Positions 1 to 12,005 of a DNA stretch of 64,000 nucleotides are shown here, piece by piece. Below the pieces are notes generated by a model. It was not told where the DNA came from. It made no database searches and saw only the letters and a program-made list of their open reading frames with translations. The stretch is taken from assembly GCF_008831285.2 (NCBI RefSeq), contig NC_045138.2, positions 21,423,934 to 21,487,933 of the forward strand. Direction: 5' to 3'. Positions within the stretch are counted from its first letter, which is position 1, and each line of letters starts with the position of its first letter. Origin of the DNA: Nymphaea colorata. Taxonomy: Eukaryota; Streptophyta; Magnoliopsida; Nymphaeales; Nymphaeaceae. Position numbers and translations under genes: made by a program.

Positions 1-1030
1 AATGCCATGGAGTACTTTATGTAAGACAGGAATGAATACCAAGTGCAACATTCATTGGGCCCTGTCAAGCTAGACATTTTATAGATACAAACTCAGAATT
101 ATTCTTTATGAACATACCATCTTTCTTCAGGATAACATTGTACATCCAAACATCTGCGGGTATACGCTGAAATTACTGCAAAAAATATCAGGGTGTTGTT
201 GCAAGTATCTAAAAGAAATTCTTTTTTATATATTTGAAGTGCATGTCTATTTTTTTAGAGTCTTTTATATAAGAAGCATCATGAAAAATCTCGCTGATTT
301 GTTCCAATAAAAAAATAAAGAAAAGGAAGAATAAAAAAAACTCAAAAAACAAATAAATCAAGATATTTGGAAACATCAGAAGAATGAAAACAATGAACCT
401 TTTTCCCCTTTTCAGAAACAAAAATTTTAATGTACCAAATTTTGTATTTTAATATTTTCACAACTCTTTTCAATCGTGTTCAATTTGTCAGACAATTATT
501 AGAAAAACGAAAATTTTATTATTTCTATGTTCAAATTTTCTAAATTCCCAAGATTTTCTCTAGAAGAACAGAACTTCCTGTTTAATAGTCAAGAAAAACC
601 TTGCCAAAGGCCCAAAAGAAACCCAAAAAGCACATATGCGACTCTGTTCAAAAGCCTTTAGTGGCAGCTTATTTATATTTTTGTACAATGTGCCCATCAT
701 TCCAAGGTTTTTTTTATTTCACTTTAGATTCTTTCAACTTGGGGGATCTTTTGAAATTTCTGAAGAAACCCACATTCTGGAAAAAAAAAAGGACCTCGCT
801 AAGAAGTTGCCAAAAGCAATGCTGGCAATAGATGAATCATAAGAATCAGATTGAGATTGCAAAAAGAGCACAAGTATGGACATGGTGCTGCCCAGGTTTA
901 GACGTTCTAATGAATGCAAAGGAGTACTTGTCATGTAAGATTGGAAAGGATGCAAAGTATAACAACACTTGGTGTTGTCAAAGAAATCTTTATACAGATT
1001 ATGCACTCGGAATTGTTCTTTACTGGCAGA
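1..1030. repeat. Diverged direct repeat in intron 2 of the TMN1-like gene
   Basis: Positions 1-125 and about 908-1030 align loosely: both have a GGAGTACT core, then ATGTAAGA, a purine-rich stretch and a GAATT(G/A)TTCTTTA block. The left copy is cut by the window edge. It looks like two diverged copies of a dispersed element; the family is not recognised. Nothing else in 130-1780 can be supported beyond AT-rich intron sequence. Confidence 0.4.
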
Positions 1031-3545
1031 CCCTTTTCTAGGGTAAAGAAGTCACTGGAGCAGCAATTTCTATCTAGGAGAGATAAGTTAAATTGTTACA
1101 CATTAAGAAAAGATATCTTGCAGGGAATGTAGCTAGAGTTTGTTCATAAAGCATAGCCCATATTTTTTATTTTAATTTTAATGAAGCTAGGAGCACACAG
1201 TGTTAAAATATGCCAATCAGGGTGCCAAGCCAACACCACTCCAATTATGCCAAGAGAAGCTCCCCTGACCCCAGATATTGAGCTCTTGACCTTCTTCAAC
1301 ACAAGGGACTTTTAAGCCAATCCCTCAGCCAGGCAGATGATTTGGAAGATTGTTGGTCTCAAGGTGTGCTAAGAGCTTGACATCTTAAATCTGAGAAATT
1401 GATAAGGCAGCATTTCGACACCACATTTCAAGCTTTATTGAATCTAGGGCCTCAACCTAGCCAAGTTTAGGTTAAAAGAATTCTAGTTTCACATGGAAAG
1501 TGGTCTGATTCAGCAACAGATTGGAAGAAGGTCATGGCATCTGAACTAAGCCTGAGGATATCAGGTTAAGTCAGAATGGAATTTCAAATACCCCTTTCTT
1601 GTTCTTCACAAAAGGAAGAAGCATATTATTAAAATTGTTCTCTCCAAAATTAATTTCCTCGTCTCGACACTACAAAGAATTGAGAGTTATAACCTAATTC
1701 AATTATTACAGTGGAATTTTACAAAGAAGCATCTAATACTTCAGAACATGGCTAGAACTAATTGATAGAGCCTTAGCTCTTAAGAAATTTTTAACAGGTA
1801 TAACTGTATCCAAACTCCAAACAGATACAAGTAGACCGAATGTAGAGTTATTTTCCAGGTAAGAGATCTCAAGACAATTTTTAACAGGTATAACTGTGTT
1901 CAAAGTTCAAACAGATAAAAGTAGAGACTGAATATAGAGTTATTTTCCAGGTAAGAAAGGTAAAATGCACATAAAGGTGAACTAACATACTTCTAAACTT
2001 TATGTCGATCTGGCTGTCAATAAGTTCATTTCCACCAAGAACCTCACCAAGACCACCCCATTTGTGTGCAGAATTACCAGCAGGTTGGCAAAATGGAAGA
2101 CTATAGTAGTTGTATGTTTCTTGAGGATTATTATAAGGTCCAACCTTGTTTACCCAAAGCGTCACTGGTTCATCTGATTGATACTGCATTCAAAAAATAA
2201 ATACACCACGGTGAAGGCAAGAACATACCCTAGCAACCTATTTATCCACAAATATCGAGAAATAATAAGAGGACATGACAGGAAAAAGTTACTAAGCACC
2301 ACATGATCCATATAAAGGGAACACATATAATAAAGTGCCTGGTTTAGACTTCTCCAACCAAACATTCAATAGCAAGAGATGTGAAACAAGTAAAAGTTGG
2401 GGCACAAAACTACGAAGATCAAGGCAGAATTAATAGTTTTAAACCATATTGGACTGCAATCCAAGGTCACAAATGTAAACAGAATTATCACCACATCTAA
2501 CTAGTTTAATACATACGGAGACAATTTGCCATGGCTTGACCTTTTGAAGTGGTCGGTTGAATTTCAAATGATATTCTACCATGGCTAATCTGACCGGTGC
2601 CAAACCATGAGTTACAGATCTCCTAAAAGATGATCAGTACAGACTACAGACGCGGGAGAAAAATTTTGACCAGCGTCATATATCGACCCGTGAAGAGTGA
2701 TATAAGGTCGGCCACGGACTCATGATTGCATAATTTTTGCTGTCACAAACGATTAGGGGGGACAATGAAAAGCAAACGCAGTCGGTTTCACATCGTCAAC
2801 GAATCACCAAAGTCTTGTCCCCCTATTGATGGAAAAGTCTGTACAATCATCCGTTAAGACAAGAACTCCCCAAAGAAACGAGGCAGTGTCCATGATCATG
2901 ATCATGTAAACCGTTCTACAGGCACCAACCAAGATGATCACTTGAAATTGACTGGATCCTTCCACTCAATTTAACGTCAATACAGATCTTGAATTCTTAA
3001 GAGATGAAGAATTCCATTCTCTATATATCAGATTCACAGGGTCTACAGCTAAACTCAAAGAACTTGAAAAATTCGATCTCGATAAAATCCATAAAGAGGG
3101 CGGTAGTAGTCCTGTTCCTCCGATTAAGCACCAAGATCATCGGAGACCACTAATCGGGAATATGTAGCTTAGATCCAATCTCCAATCCCCAAAACAACCA
3201 ACAAACATCTCGAATGCAGCAATCGGACAATAGAACTCGCAATGCACCACACGGAGAAGAAAAACAGGAAGTGAGATGTACTCAGAAACACCAAATAATT
3301 AAATTCTGAAATAACATAAAAAGGAAAACTATAACGGCATATACATTAGAACAAATCAGTAGCACAGAAAAAATGAAAGAAATTCAAGAAAACAAAAGAA
3401 ACCAAAAAAGAAGAAACCCTAGTATTCAAGTGCCAGAAGCCCGTACCTTGTGATCCGACTCGGAGGCGAACGAAGGAGCACAGTTGCCGAGAATAAGGAG
3501 AAGGAGAAGCGCTGAGAAGGACACGGATCCGGCCGATGGACGCAT
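1..3545 (-). CDS. TMN1: TM9SF / endomembrane protein 70 family, TMN1-like, N-terminal exons only
   Basis: Two coding exons are visible. Exon 1 (3447-3545, 33 codons) starts MRPSAGSVSF and encodes a hydrophobic signal peptide ending near CAPSFASESDHK, then a GTACGG donor. Exon 2 (1991-2183) reads YQSDEPVTLWVNKVGPYNNP and continues through SLPFC, HKWGGLGEVLGG and NELIDSQIDIKF before a GTATGT donor. These are hallmark strings of the lumenal N-terminus of plant TM9SF proteins, closest to the TMN1 subgroup. The family has a lumenal domain plus nine membrane helices, sits in Golgi and endosomal membranes, and acts in membrane-protein sorting. The remaining ~500 residues must lie beyond the left edge: I find no further TM9SF coding in 1-1990, so intron 2 is at least 2 kb. 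The 5' leader carries a (GA)n tract. Family call is firm; the orthologue assignment is from recognised residues. Confidence 0.88.
1781..1960. repeat. 90-bp tandem duplication in intron 2 of the TMN1-like gene
   Basis: Two adjacent units (1781-1870 and 1871-1960) share TTTTTAACAGGTATAACTGT at the start and GAGTTATTTTCCAGGTAAGA at the end, with several point differences between. Unit 2 lies just inside the intron, about 30 nt downstream of the exon 2 donor. Confidence 0.75.
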
Positions 3546-3602
3546 CTCGGCCTCTTGTCCCACTGGATCTCCGACCTGCTACGGGAGGACGTCGTTCTCA
3601 GC

Positions 3603-3604
<2 letters not shown>

Positions 3605-3638
<34 letters not shown>
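3605..3638. repeat. (GA)n microsatellite in the 5' leader of the TMN1-like gene
   Basis: About 17 GA units lie 60-93 nt upstream of the start codon. On the transcribed strand this is a CU-rich leader, a common feature of plant core promoters and 5' UTRs. Confidence 0.8.
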
Positions 3639-3639
<1 letters not shown>

Positions 3640-3640
<1 letters not shown>

Positions 3641-5960
3641 GTTGCCTCACACAGAGAAGGAGGAGATCTTAGAAAACCCCCCTCTATTAGTCTATTTCAT
3701 TTTTTTACTCTTTTGTCCCTACAGCTCCCAGTTTTCCTTTAAGGTAAATAATTTGTACATAATTTCAGGAAGCCCGCTTCATCTTTTTGTTTTTTAATAT
3801 ATGGCGTTCACGTTTTTGTTAACATCTGCCAAATACGACTCAGTGTTTGGATGACACACTAAAAAGACCGGTTCTATGAAAACTAGTTTTTTAAAAAATC
3901 AGTTTGAGAAATAGATTTATATGTGTTTGGGTAATAGGAAAAATATATTCTTGACTGTTTTTTTTTATAAATAACCTGTGGGATGTCAAAGTTATTCACT
4001 CCCTTTCAAAAAACATTTTAATAAAAATGAGTTTTGGTAAAACTTATTTTATAGTCGGGTTAGATCTTTATCAGATCTCAACTAAGTACTATACTTGGAG
4101 AAAGGAATAAGAGGAGCCATTTAGGAACAAACCAAGAGAGATGCCGTAATGTGTATGTTTGATTACTTAGCTTATTATCAAATCTGAAACATTATCATGC
4201 TTGCTGACATGAAATTATCAAAATCCTTGATAATTATAATAACATTAGCTCAAAGAGCATCCGCAGTTGCTCATTTACCTCTACAAATTAAACTAAGATC
4301 AAACACACACCAACAATTTGAGTAGAGCAAATCAAGTGATGAACATTGGTTTGGTAGCTGGGTGGTAAAGTGGTTTGGTACCTCTAAAGACTCAGGTTTG
4401 AATCTTGGAATGATTACTGTCATGTCCCAGTGCGTTCTACCTCTCGACCGTAAAAAGCATCAAAACATGTTCCGTGAAAATCCAATGAAACTGATACAAT
4501 GAAAGAACCATGACCTTCTTTTTAAGGGCGATGGAATCACTCTTAAAAAGATTACATTGTCATTATACAACATCACAAACACCAAATGTTTCTTACTTGG
4601 TGAATCATTTGAGATCAATTTTTAAAAGGAAAAAGTATCATCTCTTGTGGCATTGCTCGTGCAACAACAATTAATGGGCGAGCTTGTCCCATTTTAATTA
4701 AGACTAGTTATGAATCTCAAAAGGAATCGACACAATGGACATAATGGAGTTGGTCGGTTTGCCCGTCTCCATTTTGTTGTTCGCCACATCAATTCTGTGT
4801 GTTGCAAAAAGAAAGAAGGTAATATGCAAGTTAAAACATAGCATGGTGTAACTGCCAAAAGATTTTAGACTTTCAATTGAATGGTCGGATGAAACATTCA
4901 TCCAAAAAATTAAGGCTATTTATGATATCTTCAGTACATAAAAGGTAGTTGGCACCTTTTTTTTTTTCAATAATAGTAGCAATAAATAAGATAACTATTT
5001 ATTATATGAGCAGCAAGCAAATTACAAATGAAAATGCGTTGTGCTCAAGGCAGCAGCACATAAGGTTCTTTTTCTTTTTTTTATGATCGAATTTTGTTGA
5101 TTTTAACATGAGACTTTGATTTGGCAGTGGTCAGCCAAAGGCCGACTTTATGTCTTAATAAATTGAAAAATTACAGCACTATCTTGAAATTAACTTAAAA
5201 AGGTTAGGCCGAGTAGAATTTACTAACGTTATGAGGGGGGATTTAATGTCTTGACTTCTCCACACGCAGATCCAGAGAACGGAAGTCCGCCGCCGCGGCG
5301 TTGCCCAATTTCCACCGCCTTCGTCCCAAAATCTTAATGGAGGTCCTACCATTGTAGAGAATTGACATTTCGCACCTTCAAGGTAGATTATTGACCCATT
5401 TGAAACCGGCAAAAAAAGAATAAAAAAGCAAAAAATGTTGGAATCGTTGCAGGTTTGGCAATAATAAAAAATATACCAAACTTTTCATTATTGTTAAAAA
5501 CATCATCCTTATTTTTTCGTAATTAATTGCAAAGATCTATAGATTTATCTCTTCGTGCCTTTCCTTGGAAAAAATATAATAGAGAAACATTAAGTGCACG
5601 TGTATGTTCTTCATTCATGGAGATTACGAGAACAGTTTCGATCTTTTAATTTTAGTAAATTTAGTTTCATTACCAAATTGATTACTTGCATCTAAGATGC
5701 TGTTACTATTCAAGGAGCTTTGAACATTTCTCTTAATTGGGTCCAAATTAATTGTTGAACACCATTAATCTAGAGAAATTTCAAAAAGCACATATTAATT
5801 TGCATAATCATTAAAAAACGCATCAAAGTTTTTATATTGTTAAACAGCTGATTTCTTCTGAAAGCACATATCAAAGTTCACATCATCTGAATCATAAAGT
5901 TACTAAATTAGATGAAGTATTCATTAGCTTATAATATGGACAAATTTTCTAGTAATTCAG
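3640..5960. other. Intergenic, AT-rich; no gene supported
   Basis: No coding signal. 3840-4030 holds a 'GTTTGGATGACACAC...' repeat also seen around 35935-36060, probably a decayed transposon family. A short GC-rich patch at 5270-5330 is exon-like in composition but has no supporting splice sites or recognisable protein. Confidence 0.6.
4345..4445 (+). mobile_element. tRNA-derived SINE-like element, family B
   Basis: TGGTAGCTGGGTGGTAAAGT resembles a pol III A box, followed about 40 nt later by a B-box-like GGTTTGAATC (4395-4404) and a tail containing TACTGTCATGTC. The same order recurs inverted at 62921-63020 and 63050-63150, which argues for a dispersed SINE rather than a tRNA gene; no cloverleaf is apparent. 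Boundaries are approximate. Confidence 0.5.
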
Positions 5961-6120
5961 GAGTCCATTGGCAGTAAGAACAAGATACAAGCATTTCAAA
6001 AATCCGTCACAAAATTGGGGTAAATTCATAAAACACTTGAATCAGTGTCTCATGAATCTACCTCAATTTTGAGGTCTATTCATGATACACCCACTGTTGT
6101 TCCTAATGCCAAACGACCCG
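5961..6120. mobile_element. MITE, ~160 bp, hAT-like GGGTCGTTTGGCA family (copy 1)
   Basis: The left end GAGTCCATTGGCAGTAAGAA is the inverted match of the right end TTCCTAATGCCAAACGACCC. The interior repeats the motif TCATGAATCTACCTCAATTT in both orientations, giving a foldback structure. The same ends occur at 9911-10070, 20768-20907 and 51501-51620. No target duplication could be identified. Confidence 0.6.
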
Positions 6121-6927
6121 TCAATGACTCGTTACCAAAAGAAATACGTGTTGTGAAATTCAGTTTATTAACTAAATCATCAGCCAAAATATTAGAAAAA
6201 ATCATTTTTCTAAATGAAATTAAGTAGAGAAATGTATAAACTAATTTAAAAGAAAAAAAAATCCTTAGATCATTCAAAAAGCTGGCAACAGAATCGAATC
6301 GATTTCCGGCTCAATTTGAACCAGCCGATTCAGGCCGAATCTAGTGACACTCAAAGAAACTCTATATTGTCCTTTTGAATTAACCATAAAAATGAACTGC
6401 ATTGGTTGAGACTTAAAGTGCACCAGATTTCTTGAATTTTTAGAAATGTTGGTGTAAAGGGCAGCCTGGCCCCAGCATGGTCAGCCGGAAAGGCTGCATT
6501 TAGAGAGAGAAACAACTCCCCAACAACAGCCTGGTAGGAAGGTAAGAAGTCATAGGGTTACTTAAGGACTCAGGCAAGTTACTACTTTAGTATTGGCCAC
6601 TAGATAGTGGCTGAGGCCTCCAACTTGGGTTTGATTCTGGTTTCAATCTAATAAGATACTTAGATCCAGATCCAACTGGATAATTGATCCCTACTGGTCA
6701 TTAGTTCCACCATATAAATTCGAAAGGAACCCACAAATTATGTAGTTCGAGATGTGTGAGCTCAAACGCTAGGGTTGGATGTGCAGTCCAACTGGGCAGC
6801 CAAAATAGACTTGCTCGGGTTACATCCTTTATGTGTCATTTGACAGTTGAAATACTTTGTGAGTGTTTCATAAGTTTATTCAAAGATTAGAACAGACTCA
6901 TAAAACAGTAGAACTAAAGTATCTATA

Positions 6928-7165
6928 AATATGCCTCAATGGGTATAACGTAGCTGGTCGAGCTAGAGACCTCTATAAGGCAGGTTTCTAGTTCGATTCC
7001 CATGAGCACTGTGTTCTTGTATCTTAAGGTGGTATGACGCAACATCCAAGTTGAAGGGTGCACCGCTCTATCACTGACACCGATGCAGCTCAGGACCCCG
7101 AAGGTAGGGAGAATGGAGGGGCCTTCGGGCCTCGCTTCGGGCGGTGGGACGATCCTCTCATTCAC
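6928..7165 (+). mobile_element. tRNA-derived SINE-like element, family A
   Basis: GTATAACGTAGCTGGTCGAG (A-box-like) is followed by AGTTCGATTCCCATGAGC (B box at 6991-7000) and a body with GTGCACCGCTCTATCACTGAC. A second copy of the head and body lies at 17800-17935, and part of the 3' body may recur at 9050-9160. This is the structure of a plant SINE, not a functional tRNA. Confidence 0.55.
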
Positions 7166-7369
7166 CCTAAAGTATCTTTGAATATGATATTTTTTAAAGC
7201 AAATTCATTAAACACTCACAAAATGTTCATTTGCTAAATGACCCACTAAAAAATGTGGGTGTCAATGACCTTGTTGGGAACCTGACCAGACCCGGGCCAA
7301 ACTTAGTTTTATAAATCCATATTAACAGAATTAAATGGTGGGTAGCTATAGCAAGTGGATCAAATCTAG

Positions 7370-7560
7370 CGCCCCTCAAGTGGTTATATTTTTATATTTT
7401 TCAGTTGGTGTATAATCGTCTGAAAATATAAGAGGTAAAAAGAGATCACGACGACCAAATGTTTATATTGAATTTTATGGGCTGAGGAAGCTAATACTAT
7501 TTTTAAGTCCTTGTATAATTGGATTTATGCATCTGATCTTTTCATATTTCTTTAATACAA
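7370..7560. repeat. Dispersed repeat shared with 11845-12005
   Basis: The string GAAAATATAAGAGGTAAAAAGAGATCACGACGACCAAAT and the following AAGCTAATACTATTTT-like block match 11875-11970 with substitutions. The second copy ends a decayed copia fragment, so this may be an LTR remnant. Recognised only by internal similarity. Confidence 0.5.
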
Positions 7561-7654
7561 TGTAGTAATTGTGCATGCATTTCCTATTCATCTGAATGGC
7601 CCAGATTTTCCTCTGTTTTTATCACTCTCTTTCCCTCTCACCCTCTCATCTTTT

Positions 7655-8330
7655 CTTTTCAGGGAAGCCCCGCGGCTCCTCCTCCGCCGTCGCCAGCCGG
7701 CCGGCCCGGTGGTGGCGATGTCGACAGATGTTTCTCTCTTCTTGATTTCGATTCCACTTCTCCCAACCATGACCCTTTTTTAGCCGCCGATGTTCTCGAT
7801 TACACAGGCTTTTATAAAGAACCCACCGGTTGAAACTCACCAACCGGAATCCTTTGAAAGTTGATTTTCATGGGGTATATTGTTGTGTCTACCTCACTTC
7901 GACTCGTTAAATCTATCTAACCCATGATTCTCCTATATCTGATGTTGAAAATGACGACCGGATTCGAAAGAAATCACGCCAAAATCTGGCGTATTTCTTC
8001 TGAAAAACTGGCTTCTTTAACAGCTTGCAGTGAAGACATGTTGGGTTCCAATTTCATGTTCAACCGATGTGCTTTTTGTTAGATTTACAAGGAATCGATG
8101 CTGCACTTGAAAAAAGCTGAGAAATATCGAAATGTTCTTGTGCTAAAATCGCTTGAAGAAGGAGACTCACTGTCTGTCGGGGAGAGAGAAACAAGTGCAA
8201 GGGGAAAACCAACATGAAAAAAAAAAAAAACTGCCTCTCGATTTTTCTCAGATCTGACCGTTGAGATGGACTACAAAGGAGAAACACTCCCTCCTTGAAT
8301 CTTCTCTTCATCTTCAGCATTTTCTAACTT
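7655..8330 (+). other. Exon-like GC-rich block, possible gene remnant
   Basis: A pyrimidine tract and CAG precede a GC-rich stretch (7664-7850) whose reading frame gives SPAAPPPPSPAGRPGGGDVD and later LDFDSTSPNHDPFLAADVLD, then a stop. Farther on, 8080-8180 can be read as a charged helix-like segment (AEKYRNVLVLKSLEEGDSL), but in another frame and with stops between. Composition differs sharply from the surrounding AT-rich DNA. I do not recognise a family. It could be a decayed gene, an unannotated first exon or chance. Confidence 0.25.
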
Positions 8331-9324
8331 ACTTTGTTCATCTCATGAATCTTGGATTTTCTTTGAAAACAAAGCAACCGTAAACTCTGCTGCAATTTGC
8401 TGCAGTAGCATGAGCAACTTCATGTGACAATCTATACAAAATATGATAATGTAATGGGGATGATGACTCTTTGGATGTTAAGGAAAGTACATATATACAG
8501 TGCCATGCCGCAAATATCGACTCATTTCACCATAGTCCACACATATTTTTCTCTCTCTGAATATAAAAGGCTTTGTCATCATCTTTACGGTGGCCTTTTG
8601 GTTCAAACATGAGCCTTTTGCTAGATGATCATCTTGATCAACAAGCTTCGTTAAATCTCTATCTAGATACTTGGAGGAGTAGAATAGTGCATTTACAGTA
8701 AAATATTAACAAACTATGAAGCACAAAATCAATATGGTTACCATTCAAGTTTCTTCTTACCATGTATAACAACAAAGTAGTCAGCCACGTTGACATGGTT
8801 GGACATGGCTGGCTCATTTCTTGTATTATTCTACTACCTTTTAGCATGTTTTGTAAGGTTTCCGCTGCCGGTCCCTAGATATAGTTCTTTAATTAGATCT
8901 GCGATCACTACTTCGAAATGGTAACCTAGTAGATTTAAAAAACCACACTCATTAGAGAAAACATGGCCAAACAATTGTAAATACCAGTTTCTTTTGATTT
9001 TCACCAAGATCAACTAAGATTAAGGACCCTGGAGGCATCTAAAGCAACTTTGGTACTCGAGGGACTAGGAGCATGGAGGGAATGGTAGAGGCTTCAGTCT
9101 TTTTTGTTAGGTGGTAGGATGAAATATTTCTCTTATTCATCTAATCAAGATTAAGGAATTGTTGGTCATTCTGTGGCCTCAAAATCGACAATTCAAGTAG
9201 AATTTTGATCGTGATGAGAAAGATGGGCATGAGTTCTTGACGGTCTTAGTGGAGATGAGGTTAGACTTAAAAGTTTTGGTGGACAAAATTTTCCAAGTCT
9301 TTGCTTGCCACAAACTTTGCAGCG

Positions 9325-10330
9325 TCAACTTGCTTTGAAGTGAATGACTTCATTTTTAGGTCGTCCACTAAGATTGCAATAGTACTTTTCACAAATGCAA
9401 CTCAATTTTTGGCAGGGTGAGCACTTTGGTTTATTTTGGGTTTTCTTTGTTTTATTACTATTGTTTCGTTCATGATTTTTGTAGTCCATTGTGGTGCATC
9501 GATGAGGCTGGAATCTAACTTGATAAGCCATCTTCTCTTGACCTTCTTCACTTGACTCAAATTTTTGTAATGGATTCATGACTTGCAAGAGTGTTCTTTC
9601 TTTGAATAGCTTGACAAACAGAACTGTTGAAGCTAGGTAGGGGCGTCCTCTTCAAGTTTTGGCTTTGAAGGCCTTCATAGCGATCACTTTCAAGACCAGC
9701 AAGAACCTTAGAGACTTTGTCTTCCTCTGTGCATTCTTTGTAGACATTTGGATCCAACATTGGTGGTTGGTACTGCATAAGTTTGTCCCACATACTACAA
9801 ACTTAAGTAGAGATGTATGGGTTGGCTCATCTTCTCTTGTGAGGCTGCTGATCTCTTGTTGGAGTCAATAGACTGTTGTAGGATTGTTTTGCTCTACATA
9901 TAGTTCTTTTAAGGCCCATTTGACAATAAGAAATTGTTACTGTCCTATGAATCTATCCAAAAAAATTGAGGTATATTCATGAAACATTGTGTTTGATTGG
10001 TAAATCAATCTACCCTTTAGGCAAGTTCATAGGACAGTAACTATTAGTTATGGTTGTCAAGCGACCCCTTAGAGTCTCTGCCTTCATTTGTAGTTTTTTC
10101 ATAAAAGAAGGTGTTGACAACTTGAGGCTCCATGAGTTCAACAACAAGACCACCATTTTATTCAGTGCTTCTCATTCTAATCAGATTTTTAGGTGAAGTG
10201 ATTGTGCTATATATATACATATATCTATATAACCCAATTTGGATCAGCTGCTTAAGATCAATAAACGTATCTTCAGCCCAAGTGAAGTATTTTGTTCCAT
10301 TGAGTAGAAAGGGGGTGATCTTTTAAGGTA
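9325..10330 (-). pseudogene. Decayed Ty1/copia gag fragment
   Basis: On the minus strand the block near 10330-10270 reads like the N-terminal gag motif LLNGTKYFTW. The open stretch 9557-9793 contains MWDKLMQYQPP and EEDKVSKVLAGLESDRYEGL, the typical copia gag dimerisation/UBN2 pattern. 9325-9588 has cysteine-rich remnants of a zinc knuckle. Frames are broken by stops and frameshifts, so it is non-functional. A tRNA-Met-primer-like string and LTR-like start (ATATCATGTTA, then GTGGTTCGAC) lie to its right at 10480-10550, consistent with a minus-strand element. Confidence 0.6.
9911..10070. mobile_element. MITE, 160 bp, hAT-like family (copy 2), inside the copia gag remnant
   Basis: The inverted ends include TTGTTACTGTCCTATGAA and TTCATAGGACAGTAAC, with outer parts matching CCATTTGACAATAAG versus GGTTGTCAAGCGACCCC. 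Length equals copy 1 at 5961-6120. It interrupts the minus-strand gag fragment, so it inserted after that element. Confidence 0.65.
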
Positions 10331-10482
10331 TTGTAGTATTATGAATATCATTGTTGGGGTTCTTTGAATTGTTGGATGATCCTTTACCTTGATTGTTTGC
10401 AGATTCAACCGTGATGATGAGTAAGCCACCAACAACACCAAAAGTGACTGAGCATGGCTTCAATCTAGGCTTTGTTAGTTGA

Positions 10483-10680
10483 TATCATGTTAAAAAATGA
10501 AACAGCAAGGCACACACTACTCAAGACCATATACTTTAAGTGGTTCGACATGAAAGCCTACATTTGCTAAGAAGGAGAATGTGTTTCATCCGTACACTCT
10601 ATTCAAGAGGTGATATTAATACCGTGTACAACTCATACAACAAGAGGAAAGAAAAATAATAGAAAACAAAAAAGACCTGG
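10483..10680 (-). mobile_element. Probable copia LTR remnant
   Basis: The sequence next to ATATCATGTTA contains CAAGACCATATACTTTAAGTGGTTCGAC and a GTGTACAACTCATACAACAAGAGG tail, a layout common to plant copia LTRs bearing an 'ACGTGGTTCGGC' string. A related string is at 44470. No second LTR or target duplication was found. Confidence 0.4.
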
Positions 10681-11790
10681 CGCAATATAAGCACTAGAGT
10701 ACTGTACATTGAGCTTTTTTGAATAAACAATTGGCAAATCTCAAACTTATGGAAAGAAGTCTTATGTCAAAGCATTTGGATAAAGTGCAGAACATGATCA
10801 ATCAAAGACATTAGTTGTTTCTCTAAACTACTCTGCTCTAGATGGTGTGCTAATTATGAAGCATGTAACCAGCAATATTTTAAATAAAGAGACAATGAGA
10901 AAGTACATTGATGTCACTAGCTCATAGGTGCTAGTAACGAGAGATAGGGGTAGACAAAAGAACCATAATAAATTACATGACAGATTAAAATCCAAGTCTA
11001 AATCAATGCTCAAGATGATAAATAAATGCTTTTATTGTAACATTCTAGGTCACAAAATATTAAAAAAAAAAACAAAAAAAGAAGAGTTAAGAAAGTGAGA
11101 AACAAAAAAAAAACATTGCAGTTGCTTTAGATGATGATATAGTATTACTTTTATATGAGGAAATTTATTGTATTATAGTTGAGAATGAAGACTCTACATG
11201 AATATTAGATTCAAGGACATCTCATGCCACACTATGTATAAATTTGTTTTCATCTTATAAAACAGGTGATCTTCACATGGATAACAGTGACACTTTAAAC
11301 ATTTTTAGAATAGCAGATGTCTGCATTGAGATGAACACATGATGCAAATTAACCTTAAGAGATATGAGACATGTCTTAGATATTAAAATGAATTTGATTT
11401 TTGTAGGAAAACTAATTGAAGATGGATATTGTACTTCTTTTAGTTCGACTCGTTGGAAATTGATAAAGGGGACATTAATGTTGACTAGAGAAAGTAGATT
11501 TGGTTCTTGGTATGATATGAAGTATTAAATCAGTAGTGTTGAGGTAAATGCAGTTACTGATAATATTTGTTAAATTTGTGGCATAGGAGGCTAGACAACA
11601 TTAGTCAAAGAGGAATTGATTTGCTTAATAAAAAAAATTTATTACCACAGATGTCTCCTTGCAATCATTGTTTGGTTGGTATGTTACATAAAATTTCTTT
11701 CTAAAAAAAGCGCTCTTCAAAGACTAAAGTTATATTAGATTTGGTTTATTCAGATGTGTGTGAATGTACAAATGTGACATCTAAAGGTGA
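10680..11790 (+). pseudogene. Decayed Ty1/copia gag-protease-preintegrase fragment
   Basis: Reading across stops on the plus strand gives, in order: gag end (LVVSLNYSALDGVL), a zinc knuckle (KCFYCNILGHK at about 11025-11060), the protease region where the active-site DSGAS is replaced by DSRTSH (near 11210), RDMRHVLDIKMNLI, and the GAG-pre-integrase block with a C-x2-H-like remnant and LDLVYSDVCE. Multiple stops and frameshifts mean it is dead. It lies head-to-head with the minus-strand gag remnant at 9325-10330, so they are probably separate insertions. No integrase core or reverse transcriptase follows. Confidence 0.7.
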
Positions 11791-11844
11791 AACATCATAT
11801 GCTGCTTCAGTTGCTTCCTCCTCTTAGTTATCTATAACCCCGAA

Positions 11845-12005
11845 AGGCTTAAATTTTTTCAATGGGTGCATAATGTATGGAAAATATAAGAATTAAAAGG
11901 AGACCATGATGACCAAATTAATGTTCATACTGAATTGAATTTACTATGCCAAGAAAGCTAGTACTATTTTGAAACCTTATGATTTGTTGTACAACATTTC
12001 CTTTG
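11845..12005. repeat. Dispersed repeat shared with 7370-7560
   Basis: GGAAAATATAAGAATTAAAAGGAGACCATGATGACCAAAT, then a GAAAGCTAGTACTATTTTG block, mirrors the copy near 7420. It abuts the copia fragment on its left and may be part of that element's LTR. Confidence 0.45.

Noticed and set aside
120-185. Exon-like interval on the minus strand (CAG acceptor, GTATGT donor) left of the TMN1-like exons
   Set aside because: The translation in the required phase does not resemble any TM9SF segment.
6945-7005. Possible tRNA gene
   Set aside because: A- and B-box-like motifs exist but no cloverleaf or CCA-side pairing, and a shared body follows in other copies; called SINE-like instead.
9659-9871. Plus-strand frame in the gag region
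   Set aside because: Antisense of the decayed copia gag fragment.
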